This document shows, one piece after another, positions 37,719-46,842 of a DNA stretch of 64,000 nt. This DNA comes from Rhodococcus gordoniae (lineage in GTDB: Bacteria; Actinomycetota; Actinomycetes; Mycobacteriales; Mycobacteriaceae). Each line of letters opens with the position of its first letter. Positions within the stretch are counted from its first letter, which is position 1. The notes beneath the pieces are model-generated. The model had not been told where the DNA came from. It was given only the letters and a program-made list of their open reading frames with translations, and did no database searches. Location: assembly GCF_001646655.1 (NCBI RefSeq), contig NZ_LPZN01000003.1:310001-374000 (forward strand), written 5' to 3'. The position numbers were made by a program, and so were the translations under genes.

Positions 37719-38527
37719 CCCCCGGCGTAGAACTGCGTGATCTGACCGTCGGCTACACCCATCGCCGTGCCTTCCGTAAGAGGACGGTCACGGAGATCGC
37801 GGCGAAGGTGAACGCCGTTGCTCGACGGGGTGAACTGACCGCGCTCGTCGGACCGAACGGCGCGGGCAAATCGACTCTGTTGCGCACACTGTGCGGACTG
37901 CAACCCCCGTTGCACGGCCGGGTACTCGTCGACGGTGAGGACCTCGCCACGGTACGCCCCGCCGATCTCGCGACCCGCATCTCCGTGGTCCTCACCGACC
38001 GCATCGACCCGGGCCTGCTGACCGTGCGCGAACTCGTCGCCCTGGGCCGGACTCCCCACCTGCCGACCGGCGCCCGGTTGTCCTCCGAGGACCGGGCTGC
38101 GGTGGACCGGGCCCTCGACGCTGTGGGAGCTGCGTTGCTGGCGTCCCGGCAGTTCGGCGAATTGTCCGACGGCCAGCGCCAGCGGAGTCTCACCGCCCGG
38201 GCGCTCGCCCAGGATCCGTCGTTGCTGGTGCTCGACGAACCCACCTCGTTCCTCGACGTTCCGTCCCGGGTCGAGCTCGTCGACGTGCTGGGACGCCTGG
38301 CGCGCGAGCAGAATCTGGCGGTCGTGATGTCCACCCACGAACTCGAACTCGCACTACGGGTGTCCGACCGGATGTGGCTGCTCGACGCAGACCGCACACT
38401 GACATGCGGCACCCCCGTTGCCCTGGCCGAATCCGGCCGTATCGGAGCGGCGTTCGATCGCGGACGCATGCGGTTCGATCCTCGTAGGATGGTGTTCGAC
38501 CTGGAAGCGGAGGACAGCCGTGTCTGA
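37715..38527 (+). CDS. btuD: ABC transporter ATPase (BtuD/FecE-like)
   Basis: A 270-aa ATPase: Walker A LVGPNGAGKSTLLRTL, a signature of FGELSDGQRQRSLTARALA with Asp in place of the usual Gly in LSGGQ, Walker B LLVLDEPTSFLD, and switch STHELELALRVSD. GTG start at 37715. Overlaps the FhuF-like gene by 8 bp. Confidence 0.88.
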   Translation: MTPGVELRDLTVGYTHRRAFRKRTVTEIAAKVNAVARRGELTALVGPNGAGKSTLLRTLCGLQPPLHGRVLVDGEDLATVRPADLATRISVVLTDRIDPGLLTVRELVALGRTPHLPTGARLSSEDRAAVDRALDAVGAALLASRQFGELSDGQRQRSLTARALAQDPSLLVLDEPTSFLDVPSRVELVDVLGRLAREQNLAVVMSTHELELALRVSDRMWLLDADRTLTCGTPVALAESGRIGAAFDRGRMRFDPRRMVFDLEAEDSRV

Positions 38528-39167
38528 TGCGATCGGGGTTCTCGAGCGAATCGCCGTATGGAGCCCGTACTTCCGCGTGAGTACCGGACCTGCCGACGAC
38601 AGATGGCGTCCCACCGCAGATCTGGCCGACCCCGCGACCCGCGACGCTCTGGTGGCCGATACTGCCGCGCGGATGGGCACCGACGAACCGCGCGTGGCGG
38701 CATCGACCCTCTTCTTCGGATACGTCGCACGCGTGTGGTCGGTGGCGATCGGTTCCGTCGTCGACTCCGGACGATGCATCCGGCTCGATCCCGGGCAACT
38801 CCTGTGGCGCAACGACGCCGGACTGCACCTGCACATCACAGAACCCGGATTCGGCGACGACGTCGTGACGGAAGTCCTCGACCGCCAGATCGAACCCCTC
38901 GTCCATGCGTGGCGCGACGTGGTGGCAGGCGGCCTGTTGTGGGGCAACACGGCATCCGCCCTGATCGGCGCCGGGCGGATGATCGGTTCGGCTGCACAAC
39001 CTCTCGTCGGTGCTGCACTGTCCGATCCGCGTCTCGCCGAAGCCCTCGACCCGGCGACCGGCCGACGTCGCAGCTGCTGCCTGTACTACCGCACACCCAC
39101 CGGCGGGGTGTGTGGCGACTGCGTCTTTCCCACCCCGCCGAAGGACCGCTCGAAGGAGATTCCGTGA
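38520..39167 (+). CDS. FhuF-like (2Fe-2S) reductase-type protein
   Basis: A 215-aa protein of the FhuF type. Its C-terminal cysteine cluster RRSCCLYYRTPTGGVCGDC has the CC-x10-C-x2-C spacing of the FhuF iron-sulfur site. N-terminal part VWSPYFRVSTGP and WSVAIGSVVDSGRCIRLDP fit the family. FhuF reduces ferric hydroxamate siderophores to release iron. Here it sits inside a B12-riboswitch operon with an ABC importer, so a role in reducing an imported corrinoid is possible but unproven. GTG start at 38520. Confidence 0.8.
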   Translation: MSDAIGVLERIAVWSPYFRVSTGPADDRWRPTADLADPATRDALVADTAARMGTDEPRVAASTLFFGYVARVWSVAIGSVVDSGRCIRLDPGQLLWRNDAGLHLHITEPGFGDDVVTEVLDRQIEPLVHAWRDVVAGGLLWGNTASALIGAGRMIGSAAQPLVGAALSDPRLAEALDPATGRRRSCCLYYRTPTGGVCGDCVFPTPPKDRSKEIP

Positions 39168-39724
39168 CAGTCGTTTTCGATCCCGAGATCATCGATACCG
39201 AGGACGGCGGGCGCGAACAGCGCTGGCCCCTGCCGACCGACGAGGACAGCCTGCTGCGCCTGATCCGGCTGTTGTTCGAGAACTACTGGAACGACATGTG
39301 GTTCGGTCTGCTCATCGAAGGTTCGGCACTGGAGGTCGCGGCCCCCGACGCGCCGAAGAAGATCGGCATGTACGACGGGTACGTCACCGTCGATTTCGGC
39401 CGGTGGCATTTCCATCTGTGCATCGGCGAACACACCGCGAGTGGGCCGGAACTCGGCCGGATCCGCCGCTGCGGCCGCGCCGAGCTGTACCGCAGGATCG
39501 GCAAAGACGACACCGTCACCTCCTGGGGTCTGCGCATGTTCAACGGCCGGGACGAGCAGATGCTCACGATCATGCTGCCCACCCCGTTTCTCACCAACAC
39601 CCAGCAACTGACGGAGGAACCGGTCTGGGAGCACCTCGAGGCGTGGGACCGCATCCGCGCGGAGTTTCTGGGATTGGACCCCGATCCGCGCGACCGCACA
39701 GGCAGGGGGTTCCGGCACACATGA
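39164..39724 (+). CDS. Unrecognised protein in the second btu operon
   Basis: A 186-aa soluble protein. A mid-region DFGRWHFHLCIGEHTASGP has His and Cys able to bind a metal, followed by a basic stretch LGRIRRCGRAELYRRIG and an acidic N-terminus. LIRLLFENYWNDMWFGLLIE is amphipathic. GTG start overlaps the previous stop. No family name assigned; coupling with the FhuF-like gene suggests a common pathway in corrinoid or metal handling. Confidence 0.72.
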   Translation: MTVVFDPEIIDTEDGGREQRWPLPTDEDSLLRLIRLLFENYWNDMWFGLLIEGSALEVAAPDAPKKIGMYDGYVTVDFGRWHFHLCIGEHTASGPELGRIRRCGRAELYRRIGKDDTVTSWGLRMFNGRDEQMLTIMLPTPFLTNTQQLTEEPVWEHLEAWDRIRAEFLGLDPDPRDRTGRGFRHT

Positions 39725-39809
39725 GAGGCACGCCCGCTCCTGCTGCGGCGGCCTCCAGCTCCCCGCAGGCATCGACCTCGCGGATACATGCCGGCCGGAA
39801 CACACCCGG

Positions 39810-40640
39810 TCACCGGGCGGCCTCGATGCCGACCGAGCGGTGGGGCAGGACCAGCGGAGTGCCTGCGACGGGATCGGTGATCACGGTGGCCTCCACACCG
39901 AAGACCTCGCGCACCATCTCGGGAGTGATGACGTCGCTGGGAGGTCCGGCGGTCACCAGCGTCCCCGCTCGCATCGCCACAAGGTGATGGGCGTAGCGAC
40001 TGGCCATGTTGAGGTCGTGCAACACCAGCACGATGGTGCGCCCGAGGCGGTGGTTCAGGGAAGCGAGCAGGTCGAGCACCTCGATCTGATGGGCCAGGTC
40101 GAGGAAGGTCGTGGGCTCGTCGAGCAGCATGATCTCGGGATCCTGGGCCAACGCCAGCGCGATCCACACGCGCTGGCGTTGGCCACCCGACAATTCGTCG
40201 ATCGGGCTCTCGGCCAGATGGTCGACGCCGGTCGCCGCCAGTGCGACAGCCACCGCCCGGTCGTCTTCGGCACTCCACTGACGGAACCACCGTTGATGGG
40301 GATGCCGGCCCCGGCCGACGAGATCGGCGACGGTGATGCCGTCCGGGGCGAGGGGCTGCTGCGGCAGCAGACCGAGGGTGCGGGCCAGCGTGCGCGCCGG
40401 CATCTCGGTGAGCTCGGTACCGTCCAGAAGGACTCTGCCGTGCTGCGGCGACAGCAGACGGGCCAGGCCCCGCAACAGCGTCGATTTGCCGCACCCGTTG
40501 GGTCCGACGATCGCTGTGATACGGCCGGCAGGCAGGCTCGTGGTCACCTGGTCGACGATCAGCGAGGAGCCGTAGCCAAGGCTGAGCTGCTCGGTCGTCA
40601 ACGAGACCGACCGGGTCGTGTGTGCCGGCTGCGGTGTCAT
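39810..40640 (-). CDS. ABC transporter ATPase of the third importer (FepC/BtuD-like)
   Basis: A 276-aa ATPase: Walker A AIVGPNGCGKSTLLRGLA, signature DELSGGQRQRVWIALALAQ, Walker B IMLLDEPTTFLDLA, switch VLVLHDLNMASRYA. Standard FepC-type. ATG at 40638-40640 overlaps the permease stop. The operon begins at a cobalamin riboswitch (44120-44228), so corrinoid import is favoured over siderophore import, although FecCD/FepC proteins alone cannot separate the two. Confidence 0.85.
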   Translation of the reverse strand: MTPQPAHTTRSVSLTTEQLSLGYGSSLIVDQVTTSLPAGRITAIVGPNGCGKSTLLRGLARLLSPQHGRVLLDGTELTEMPARTLARTLGLLPQQPLAPDGITVADLVGRGRHPHQRWFRQWSAEDDRAVAVALAATGVDHLAESPIDELSGGQRQRVWIALALAQDPEIMLLDEPTTFLDLAHQIEVLDLLASLNHRLGRTIVLVLHDLNMASRYAHHLVAMRAGTLVTAGPPSDVITPEMVREVFGVEATVITDPVAGTPLVLPHRSVGIEAAR

Positions 40641-41707
40641 CCGGCGGCTCCGATGCGGTGGGCGCGGGCGAGGAGGTAGAGCAGGACCGGCGCTCCGAGG
40701 ATCGCCGTGAGGACTCCGACGGGCATCTCCGACGGCGCGAAGATCGAGCGGCCGGCCAGATCGGCGCCGACCACCAGGAGGGCGCCGACGGCAGCAGAGG
40801 GCGCAAGGCCGACCTGCCGCTCGGCGAGGATGCGGCGGGTGATCTGCGGCGCCACCAGGGCGACGAATCCGATGGGGCCGGCAGCTGCGGTCGCCATCGC
40901 GGCGAGAACTACTGCAATCAGCAGCAACAGCACCTTGCGGCCTCGACCTGCTCCGCTCAGGGTACGGGTGAGGTCGTCGCCGAGCTCGAGCAGCCGCAGG
41001 TGCCGCGACCCCACGATCAGGGCCGGGACCGTCGCCGCCAGCGCGATGACGATGATGGTCACGTGCAGCCCGCTGCGATCGGCCAGGCTGCCGGTCAGCC
41101 AGGCGGCGGCACTCATGGCTCGGTGGATGTCGGAACGGGTGAGCAGATAGGAGACAGCCGAGGAGAGCATCGCTGCGACACCGATGCCGACCAGCACCAG
41201 CCGGAAGCCGTGCAGACCGCGACGGTAGGCGATGAGCACGATCATCAACGCAGCCAGAAGCGCGCCGGCCAGCGCACCGAACACGAGCTGCAGACCGCTG
41301 CCTCCCACGACGAGCAGCACGGTCAGTGCGCCCATCGCGGCCCCGGAGTTGATGCCGATGATGTCGGGGCTGACGAGCGGATTGGCGGCAATGCGCTGCA
41401 ATATGGCCCCCGAGAGCGCAAAAGCCGCGCCGACACCGAGCCCGGTCGATGCCCGGGGCAGGCGGTCGCCCAGCACGACATCGCGCTCGATGAGGGTGCC
41501 TCCGCCGCCCACGATGGTGATGGCGTCGGAAACCGAGATCGGGTACACGCCGAGGACCAAGGAAGCCGTGGCGACCGCAACGGCAGCCACGCCGGCGAGG
41601 ACGGTGAGCAGCACCGAGGAGCGGCTGACCCGAAAGGAGACCGAGGTACCTCGCGGGGTCACCGAGAGCGTGTCGCGGGTCGGACCGCGGCGCACCAGCG
41701 AACTCAT
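40637..41707 (-). CDS. FecCD-family permease (FepG-like)
   Basis: A 356-aa permease from the ATG at 41705-41707. QRIAANPLVSPDIIGINSGA, AAAGPIGFVALVAPQITRRI and FAPSEMPVGVLTAILGAPV are family motifs, with about ten membrane segments. The N-terminal ~20 residues are polar. Pairs with the next permease as a heterodimeric channel. Confidence 0.87.
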   Translation of the reverse strand: MSSLVRRGPTRDTLSVTPRGTSVSFRVSRSSVLLTVLAGVAAVAVATASLVLGVYPISVSDAITIVGGGGTLIERDVVLGDRLPRASTGLGVGAAFALSGAILQRIAANPLVSPDIIGINSGAAMGALTVLLVVGGSGLQLVFGALAGALLAALMIVLIAYRRGLHGFRLVLVGIGVAAMLSSAVSYLLTRSDIHRAMSAAAWLTGSLADRSGLHVTIIVIALAATVPALIVGSRHLRLLELGDDLTRTLSGAGRGRKVLLLLIAVVLAAMATAAAGPIGFVALVAPQITRRILAERQVGLAPSAAVGALLVVGADLAGRSIFAPSEMPVGVLTAILGAPVLLYLLARAHRIGAAG

Positions 41708-42789
41708 GTGCCGACCACCTTGCGGTTGCGGACCAGGTAGAGGAAGAACGGGGCGCCGACCAGGCCGGTGATGATTCCGACCTGCAGCTGTTCGGGCCGG
41801 ACCAGGACACGTCCGAGGATGTCGGCGATCAGCAGCAGCATGGGCGCGAGCACGATGGTCCAGGCGAGCACCCAGCGGTAGTCCGGGCCCGTGATCATCC
41901 GTGCGATGTGGGGTACCACGAGCCCGATGAACCCGACCGGACCCGCGATAGCGGTGGCGCCGCCCGCAAGCAGGACTACGGCGAGAGCACCTGCGGTGCG
42001 GTCGATCCACATACGGGCACCGAGGCTGCGGGCGAGATCGTCACCCAGAGCCAGAGCATTCAGCGCGCGGGTCAGGCCCACGGCAAGGACGACGCCGGCA
42101 GCGATGAACGGCGCCACCGCGGCCAGAGTTTCACTGTCCGAACGGGTCAACGATCCCACGACCCAATAACGGAAGTCCTCCATCGTGGAGGCGTCCTGGA
42201 GCGTGATCATCGTGGTGACCGCGCCCAGGAGCGCGGTGAACGCCGACCCGGCCAGCGCGAGCTTCACCGGTGTGGCACCACCCGGCCCGAGCGAGCCGAG
42301 CAGGTAGACGAAAACGGCGGCCACCGCGGCTCCTGCGAAGGCGAACCACACGTAACCGGCAGCGCTCATGATGCCGAGACCGACCATCGCCGAGACCACC
42401 GCCAGTGCCGCACCGGCGTTGATGCCCAACAGGCCGGGACCCGCCAAGGGGTTGCGGGTCAGACCTTGCATCACCGCGCCGGCGACACCGAGCGCCATCC
42501 CGGCCAGCAGCCCGGTCACGGTCCGCGGGATGCGGATATATCGCACCACACGCTCGACGTCACTGTCCGCTGATCCTGTCACGGCCCCGGCCACGTCGGA
42601 GAGACCGACCGGCAGGGTGCCGAACAGGACCGAGCCGAGGGTCGCGGCCACCAGGACAATCGTGGCCACCGCGAGGCCGAGCAGACGAGTACGGTTGCCG
42701 CTCAGCAGGCCGGAACGCACGACAGGCGCGCCGGCAGCCGTGGCCGGACCGTCCGCAGATCGCTCTGGGGTGGTTGCCGCCGTCGTCAC
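41704..42789 (-). CDS. FecCD-family permease (FepD-like)
   Basis: A 361-aa permease: IRIPRTVTGLLAGMALGVAG, MQGLTRNPLAGPGLLGINAG, IAGPVGFIGLVVPHIARMIT, GVLVRPEQLQVGIITGLVGAP-type end. GTG start at 42787-42789, nine bp after the binding-protein stop. Together with the neighbour it makes a two-permease importer, unlike the single-permease btu operons of this window. Confidence 0.86.
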   Translation of the reverse strand: MTTAATTPERSADGPATAAGAPVVRSGLLSGNRTRLLGLAVATIVLVAATLGSVLFGTLPVGLSDVAGAVTGSADSDVERVVRYIRIPRTVTGLLAGMALGVAGAVMQGLTRNPLAGPGLLGINAGAALAVVSAMVGLGIMSAAGYVWFAFAGAAVAAVFVYLLGSLGPGGATPVKLALAGSAFTALLGAVTTMITLQDASTMEDFRYWVVGSLTRSDSETLAAVAPFIAAGVVLAVGLTRALNALALGDDLARSLGARMWIDRTAGALAVVLLAGGATAIAGPVGFIGLVVPHIARMITGPDYRWVLAWTIVLAPMLLLIADILGRVLVRPEQLQVGIITGLVGAPFFLYLVRNRKVVGT

Positions 42790-42797
42790 CGCCTACC

Positions 42798-43874
42798 TCA
42801 CTCGCCCCCGTCTTGTCCGGTCTCGTCCGGGACGGCCGGGAACAGGTCGGGGTGCAGCAGCGAGGCCAGCAGCTCGATTGCATGGGCGATCCGGACTCCG
42901 GCGGCGCGGTCCGCGAACAGGAACGGATGCACGGCACCGTTCCGCACGGCCGACAGGCCCGCGAGCGCCGGGTTCTGCATGATCGTCTGCGCCTCCTCGG
43001 CGCCGTCCTGGCGGGTATAGGAGGCATCGCAGCAGGTGCTGGTCACGATGACATCGGGGTCGCGACGGATCAGCTCTTCGAGGTCGATCGCGACGTGGCG
43101 TCGCTCGACAAGGTCGGCAAAGGCGTTCACACCCCCGGCCTGCGCGATGATCCGGTTACCGAAGTCGATGCCACCGGCGACGCGGATGCCACCGCCCTCG
43201 TCGAGCAGGACGATCGCGACGCTCGGGCGGTCCGCCCCCGCCAGCACCTGGTCGACCGCCGCGATGCGCTGCTGTTGGTCGGCAATGACCTCCTCGGCGC
43301 GCTCCTCGACGTCGAACAGGGCCCCGAGGTCGCGCAGGTCGTCATAGATCGTCTCGACGCTCACGGTGGCGGGGTCGATCGCCTCGTCGGACAGTCCGTC
43401 CGCGCTGGGGCACAGCGGGCTGAGGATCCAGCTCCGAATGCCGAGCCGGGCCAGACTTGCCCGCGTGCCGAAGCTCTCGTCGCCGGCGCCGTCCTCGGTG
43501 AACACGTTGTTGTAGCCCGACAGGACGAAGTCGGGCCCGGTGGCCAGAAGCGCCTCACGGCTGGGGAGCTTCTCGACGTACGGCACCTGCTCCTGGGCAT
43601 CTGCGTACTCGGGCAGCACCTGAGCGTCGAGGAAGGCGGTCTCGATCAGACGATCGCTGATCCCCAGCGCATGCGCGATCTCGATGGCCGGCTGGTAGGC
43701 GGCATACACGCGCTCCGGTGGCGCTTCCACGGTGACGTCGATCCCGCAGTTCTCGACGGTCCTGGAGTCGGCCGACGCGGCGATCTCCTTCTCGTCTGCG
43801 CTACATGCGCTCACGCTGATCAGTGTCAGACATGCGGCGGCGACGGTCAGTGTCCGACAGTTCAGCGAAGTCAC
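42798..43874 (-). CDS. Binding lipoprotein of the third importer
   Basis: A 358-aa binding protein with lipobox LISVSACSAD. The first domain contains AAYQPAIEIAHALGISDRLI and the second PLCPSADGLSDEA and GGVNAFADLVERRHVAIDLEE. GTG start at 43872-43874. The upstream leader holds a cobalamin riboswitch, so the ligand is probably a corrinoid; a metallophore is the alternative. Confidence 0.82.
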   Translation of the reverse strand: MTSLNCRTLTVAAACLTLISVSACSADEKEIAASADSRTVENCGIDVTVEAPPERVYAAYQPAIEIAHALGISDRLIETAFLDAQVLPEYADAQEQVPYVEKLPSREALLATGPDFVLSGYNNVFTEDGAGDESFGTRASLARLGIRSWILSPLCPSADGLSDEAIDPATVSVETIYDDLRDLGALFDVEERAEEVIADQQQRIAAVDQVLAGADRPSVAIVLLDEGGGIRVAGGIDFGNRIIAQAGGVNAFADLVERRHVAIDLEELIRRDPDVIVTSTCCDASYTRQDGAEEAQTIMQNPALAGLSAVRNGAVHPFLFADRAAGVRIAHAIELLASLLHPDLFPAVPDETGQDGGE

Positions 43875-43979
43875 GCGACGGCCTCCCTCTCGATGTGCTG
43901 GGGGATTCGGCACTCGGGCAGCATCGAGGCAGGGAGGGCGCGGGTCGCAGCGACCCGATCACTGATTTCCGGTGCGTGG

Positions 43980-44000
43980 GCGATAGCGATAGCGATAGCG
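43980..44000. repeat. Short GCGATA tandem repeat
   Basis: Three GCGATA units plus GCG in the leader of the third importer. Too short to mean much; it lies in the mRNA leader between riboswitch and start. Confidence 0.5.
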
Positions 44001-44080
44001 CGCCCTCCGGGAGGAGCCGGACGCCGAGGAGGCACAGCGGAGACAGAATGAGAGAGAGATGGGTGCACGGCTTCGCGCAG

Positions 44081-44114
44081 CCTTTCTCGGGGTATGCCGC
44101 CCCGATGCCGAAAG
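44081..44114 (-). promoter_or_regulatory. Possible riboswitch expression-platform hairpin
   Basis: CCTTTCTCGGGG and CCCCGATGCCGAAAGG pair imperfectly just downstream of the third riboswitch on the minus strand. It could act as a terminator-like stem under B12; pairing is only by inspection. Confidence 0.4.
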
Positions 44115-44119
44115 GTACG

Positions 44120-44228
44120 AATGGGGTGAGTATCTGGCTCGCAGACGCTTGTCGAAGCGCCGCTCACAGTGGCGGTACCGCGCCGGATTCACACCGGCTT
44201 CCTCGAATCCCATTGCGATGGACGCACC
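44120..44228 (-). ncRNA. Cobalamin riboswitch, third importer
   Basis: Minus-strand core: GAGGAAGCCGGTGTGAATCC, GGCGCGGTACCGCCACTGTGA and GCGAGCCAGATACTC (B12 box). It is very close in sequence to the riboswitch at 35270-35380 and lies ~250 bp upstream of the binding-lipoprotein gene, leading a leader of that length. Confidence 0.88.
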
Positions 44229-44446
44229 GAGGCTAGCAGGAGCCGGCCATGCCCGATCTTCCGGCTCGTCCGAAGCGGGAGCCGGGCGCGGCGCAGGTCG
44301 GTGGTGGTGCAACGCCACTCGAACGGCGTAGCGGTCGTGTCCTGTTCGTCGTCGGTACCACCGCGGTGCGGGAGACCGACATCATCGCCATGCCCTGTCC
44401 GGAACCGGAGAACAGACCCGAGGGGCATCACCGTTATCCTCGCGGG

Positions 44447-44977
44447 GTGGACTCACGGATGCCGGTGCTTGCGCAGGTGCGCGGTGCTGCCGTGGCGTCG
44501 GTGTCGGGAGCGGTGAGTATCGCTGCCCACGGCATGGCCGGTGGCGGCATGCCGCCGAGCCAATCAGCAGTGGTGCTGCTGCTGGCCGCGTGCGCGGGTG
44601 TCGGTGCCGCGGTCGCCGCCTTCGACGTGCGCGACCGGAACCGGACGTTTCTCCTCGCGGCGCTGACCGCCGGACAGGTGGTCGGGCACACCACCCTCAC
44701 GGTGGTCGACGACCACGCGCACGATCTGGGACTGTCGTCCGCGATGTTCGCCACCCACCTTGCCGCTGTTGCGGTTTCCGCGGCTCTGGTGCGCGCCGTC
44801 GAAGGTGCGTGCCTGCACGTACTGGCGGCCTTCACCCGCGTGCTGCTGGTGCTCGTTTCTGTCCCGCCGGTGCAGACCGTCGTGTGGTCGGCGACGCCGA
44901 TCCATCGGGCGACGCTGTCGCTGTGGTTGTCGGCCGGCACCGCCGCCGGTACGCGCGGACCGCCGACCGCGGCGTAG
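44447..44977 (+). CDS. Membrane protein, unknown function
   Basis: A 176-aa protein with about five hydrophobic segments, Ala/Val-rich: VRGAAVASVSGAVSIAAHGMA first, a Met/His patch HGMAGGGMPPSQ, and VVGHTTLTVVDDHAHDLGLS with histidines. Met and His in membrane loops can bind copper or another metal, but no family is recognised. GTG at 44447 is chosen; an ATG at 44459 is possible. Diverges from the third importer and precedes the PepSY gene. Confidence 0.68.
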   Translation: MDSRMPVLAQVRGAAVASVSGAVSIAAHGMAGGGMPPSQSAVVLLLAACAGVGAAVAAFDVRDRNRTFLLAALTAGQVVGHTTLTVVDDHAHDLGLSSAMFATHLAAVAVSAALVRAVEGACLHVLAAFTRVLLVLVSVPPVQTVVWSATPIHRATLSLWLSAGTAAGTRGPPTAA

Positions 44978-45286
44978 TCGGTTTCCCTCCCGATCACTCT
45001 GCTGCGCCCGTCACCGGCGCGGGAGAACACGCGATCGCCGGCGGCAGGGCCGACCTCCCTCTCTTTCCGCCGTCCCGCCTCCGCCCTCCACCGGAGGGTC
45101 GAACGCAGGGCGTGCGTGCCCTCAGCGGCATCGACCGGATTCGATCTGCCCGAGTCCCCTGATGCCCGCTTTCCTGACGGCGGCTTCGTCGACCGCATCT
45201 CCCGTGGCACACGTACTTCCACGTGAACCCACACGGGAAACGCGCAGACGGCGACCGCCCTACGACAACCGAATCGAGACACACTC
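44978..45286. other. 309-bp gap before the PepSY gene
   Basis: No plausible gene or structured RNA was seen. It contains short inverted pieces (for example CACACGTACTTCCACGTG) and presumably the promoter and leader of the PepSY gene. Confidence 0.5.
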
Positions 45287-46789
45287 ATGTCCGTTCCCGA
45301 ACTCGACCGCGGTACAGACGCCGCGGACGACACCGCCGCGGCACACGCCCGGCCTACAACGAAGAACCCTCCGCCGCTTCGCAGCATGCGGCCGCTGATC
45401 ATGCGACTCCACTTCTATGCCGGGGTTCTGATCGCCCCGTTCCTGCTCATCGCGACGATCAGCGGTGGCCTCTATGCGATCGCTCCGACTCTCGAACAGG
45501 TGCTCTACCGCGACCTTCTGCACGCGGACACCTCCGGTCCGGCATTGCCGGTCGCCGATCAGGTACGGGCAGCTCGACAACTACGGCCGGATCTGACCGT
45601 CTCGGCGGTGCGCCCGGCCTCCGAAGCCGGTGAGACCACCCGGGTGCTGTTCACCGACCCGTCGTTGGGGGAATCCGAACGCACCGCGGTGTTCATCGAT
45701 CCGGTGACCGCATCGTCGACGGGCGAATCGGTGGTCTACGGCAGCAGCAGTGCACTGCCGGTACGCACCTGGATCTCCCAGCTGCACCGGCATCTCCATC
45801 TGGGAGAGCCCGGCCGGCTCTACAGCGAACTCGCCGCATCCTGGCTCTGGGTGGTTGCCCTCGGCGGGATGTATCTGTGGGTGCAGCGCTATCGGACACA
45901 GCGCATGCGGGACATGGAATCTGCCCGTCTGCTGACCGTCGACCGCAACGCGCAAGGACGGAAGCGCACTCTCGGTCGGCACGGTGCTACCGGCATGTGG
46001 ATCGTCATCGGATTGATCTTCCTCTCCGCCACCGGGTTGACCTGGTCGAAGTACGCCGGTGAGAACATCGGTGAGCTGCGCACCACGTTGAGTTGGACCA
46101 CCCCGTCCACAGATGCCGCACTCGGTGCCTCCGCTGCCGCCGGGTCGGGGGGACACGACGATCATGGTGGACACGGCGTCGCGTCCGCCGACCCTCGGAC
46201 ACTCGACCGCACCATCGACTTCCTCGACGCGGCGCTCATTCTCGCGGCCGAGAACGAATTCGGCGGCCGAGTCGAGATGAGCATCCCGGCCGATGAGCAC
46301 ACCGCCGTCACCGTCACCGAGACACGCCAGCCCTGGCAGTTCGTCACCGATGCCGTTGCCGTGGACCCCGCCACCGGCGCGGTGACCGACGTGAACCGGT
46401 TCGCCGACTGGCCCCTGGCGGCCAAACTCACCGCCTGGGGTATCGGACTGCACATGGGCATTCTGTTCGGCCTGCTCAATCAGGTGGTGCTGCTCGGTCT
46501 CGCGATCGCCTTGGCCACGGTCATCGTGTACGGCTACCTGATGTGGTGGGAGCGCCGCCCTGCGCGCGGATCGCGCCGGATCCCCCGTCCCCCGCTGCGC
46601 GGTGCGTGGAGGCGTGTCCCTCCGGCCGCGGCAATCGCAGTGGTGGCTGCGACAGTAGTCGTCGGCTGGTTCGTCCCGCTGCTCGGTCTGAGCCTGCTCG
46701 CCTTCCTCGTCGTCGACGTCGTCGTCGGCCTCCTGCAGCGCCGACGCTCGCCCGAGTCCTCCCACGAGGCGACCTCCGCGACCGGCTGA
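45287..46789 (+). CDS. PepSY-associated transmembrane protein
   Basis: A 500-aa inner-membrane protein of the PepSY_TM family with four main transmembrane segments: FYAGVLIAPFLLIATISGGL, ASWLWVVALGGMYLWVQ, TGMWIVIGLIFLSATGLTWS and NQVVLLGLAIALATVIVYGY. A His/Asp-rich loop GGHDDHGGHG (~residues 290-299) and conserved QLHRHLHLG suggest metal or heme contact. Family members are linked to siderophore reduction, copper or heme use. ATG at 45287. Confidence 0.83.
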   Translation: MSVPELDRGTDAADDTAAAHARPTTKNPPPLRSMRPLIMRLHFYAGVLIAPFLLIATISGGLYAIAPTLEQVLYRDLLHADTSGPALPVADQVRAARQLRPDLTVSAVRPASEAGETTRVLFTDPSLGESERTAVFIDPVTASSTGESVVYGSSSALPVRTWISQLHRHLHLGEPGRLYSELAASWLWVVALGGMYLWVQRYRTQRMRDMESARLLTVDRNAQGRKRTLGRHGATGMWIVIGLIFLSATGLTWSKYAGENIGELRTTLSWTTPSTDAALGASAAAGSGGHDDHGGHGVASADPRTLDRTIDFLDAALILAAENEFGGRVEMSIPADEHTAVTVTETRQPWQFVTDAVAVDPATGAVTDVNRFADWPLAAKLTAWGIGLHMGILFGLLNQVVLLGLAIALATVIVYGYLMWWERRPARGSRRIPRPPLRGAWRRVPPAAAIAVVAATVVVGWFVPLLGLSLLAFLVVDVVVGLLQRRRSPESSHEATSATG

Positions 46790-46807
46790 GTCTCGTCGTC
46801 CCGGCTC

Positions 46808-46842
46808 GTCGGCTCGGACCCTGCCACGGGGTCCGAGCCGAC
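46808..46842. terminator. Terminator hairpin after the PepSY gene
   Basis: GTCGGCTCGGACCC and GGGTCCGAGCCGAC make a 14-bp perfect stem with a seven-base loop, 18 bp after the stop codon. It separates the PepSY unit from the riboswitch-led metE. Confidence 0.75.

Noticed and set aside
39810-43874. Annotation as a siderophore (ferric enterobactin-type) importer
   Set aside because: Protein families cannot separate siderophore from corrinoid importers, and a clear cobalamin riboswitch heads the operon.
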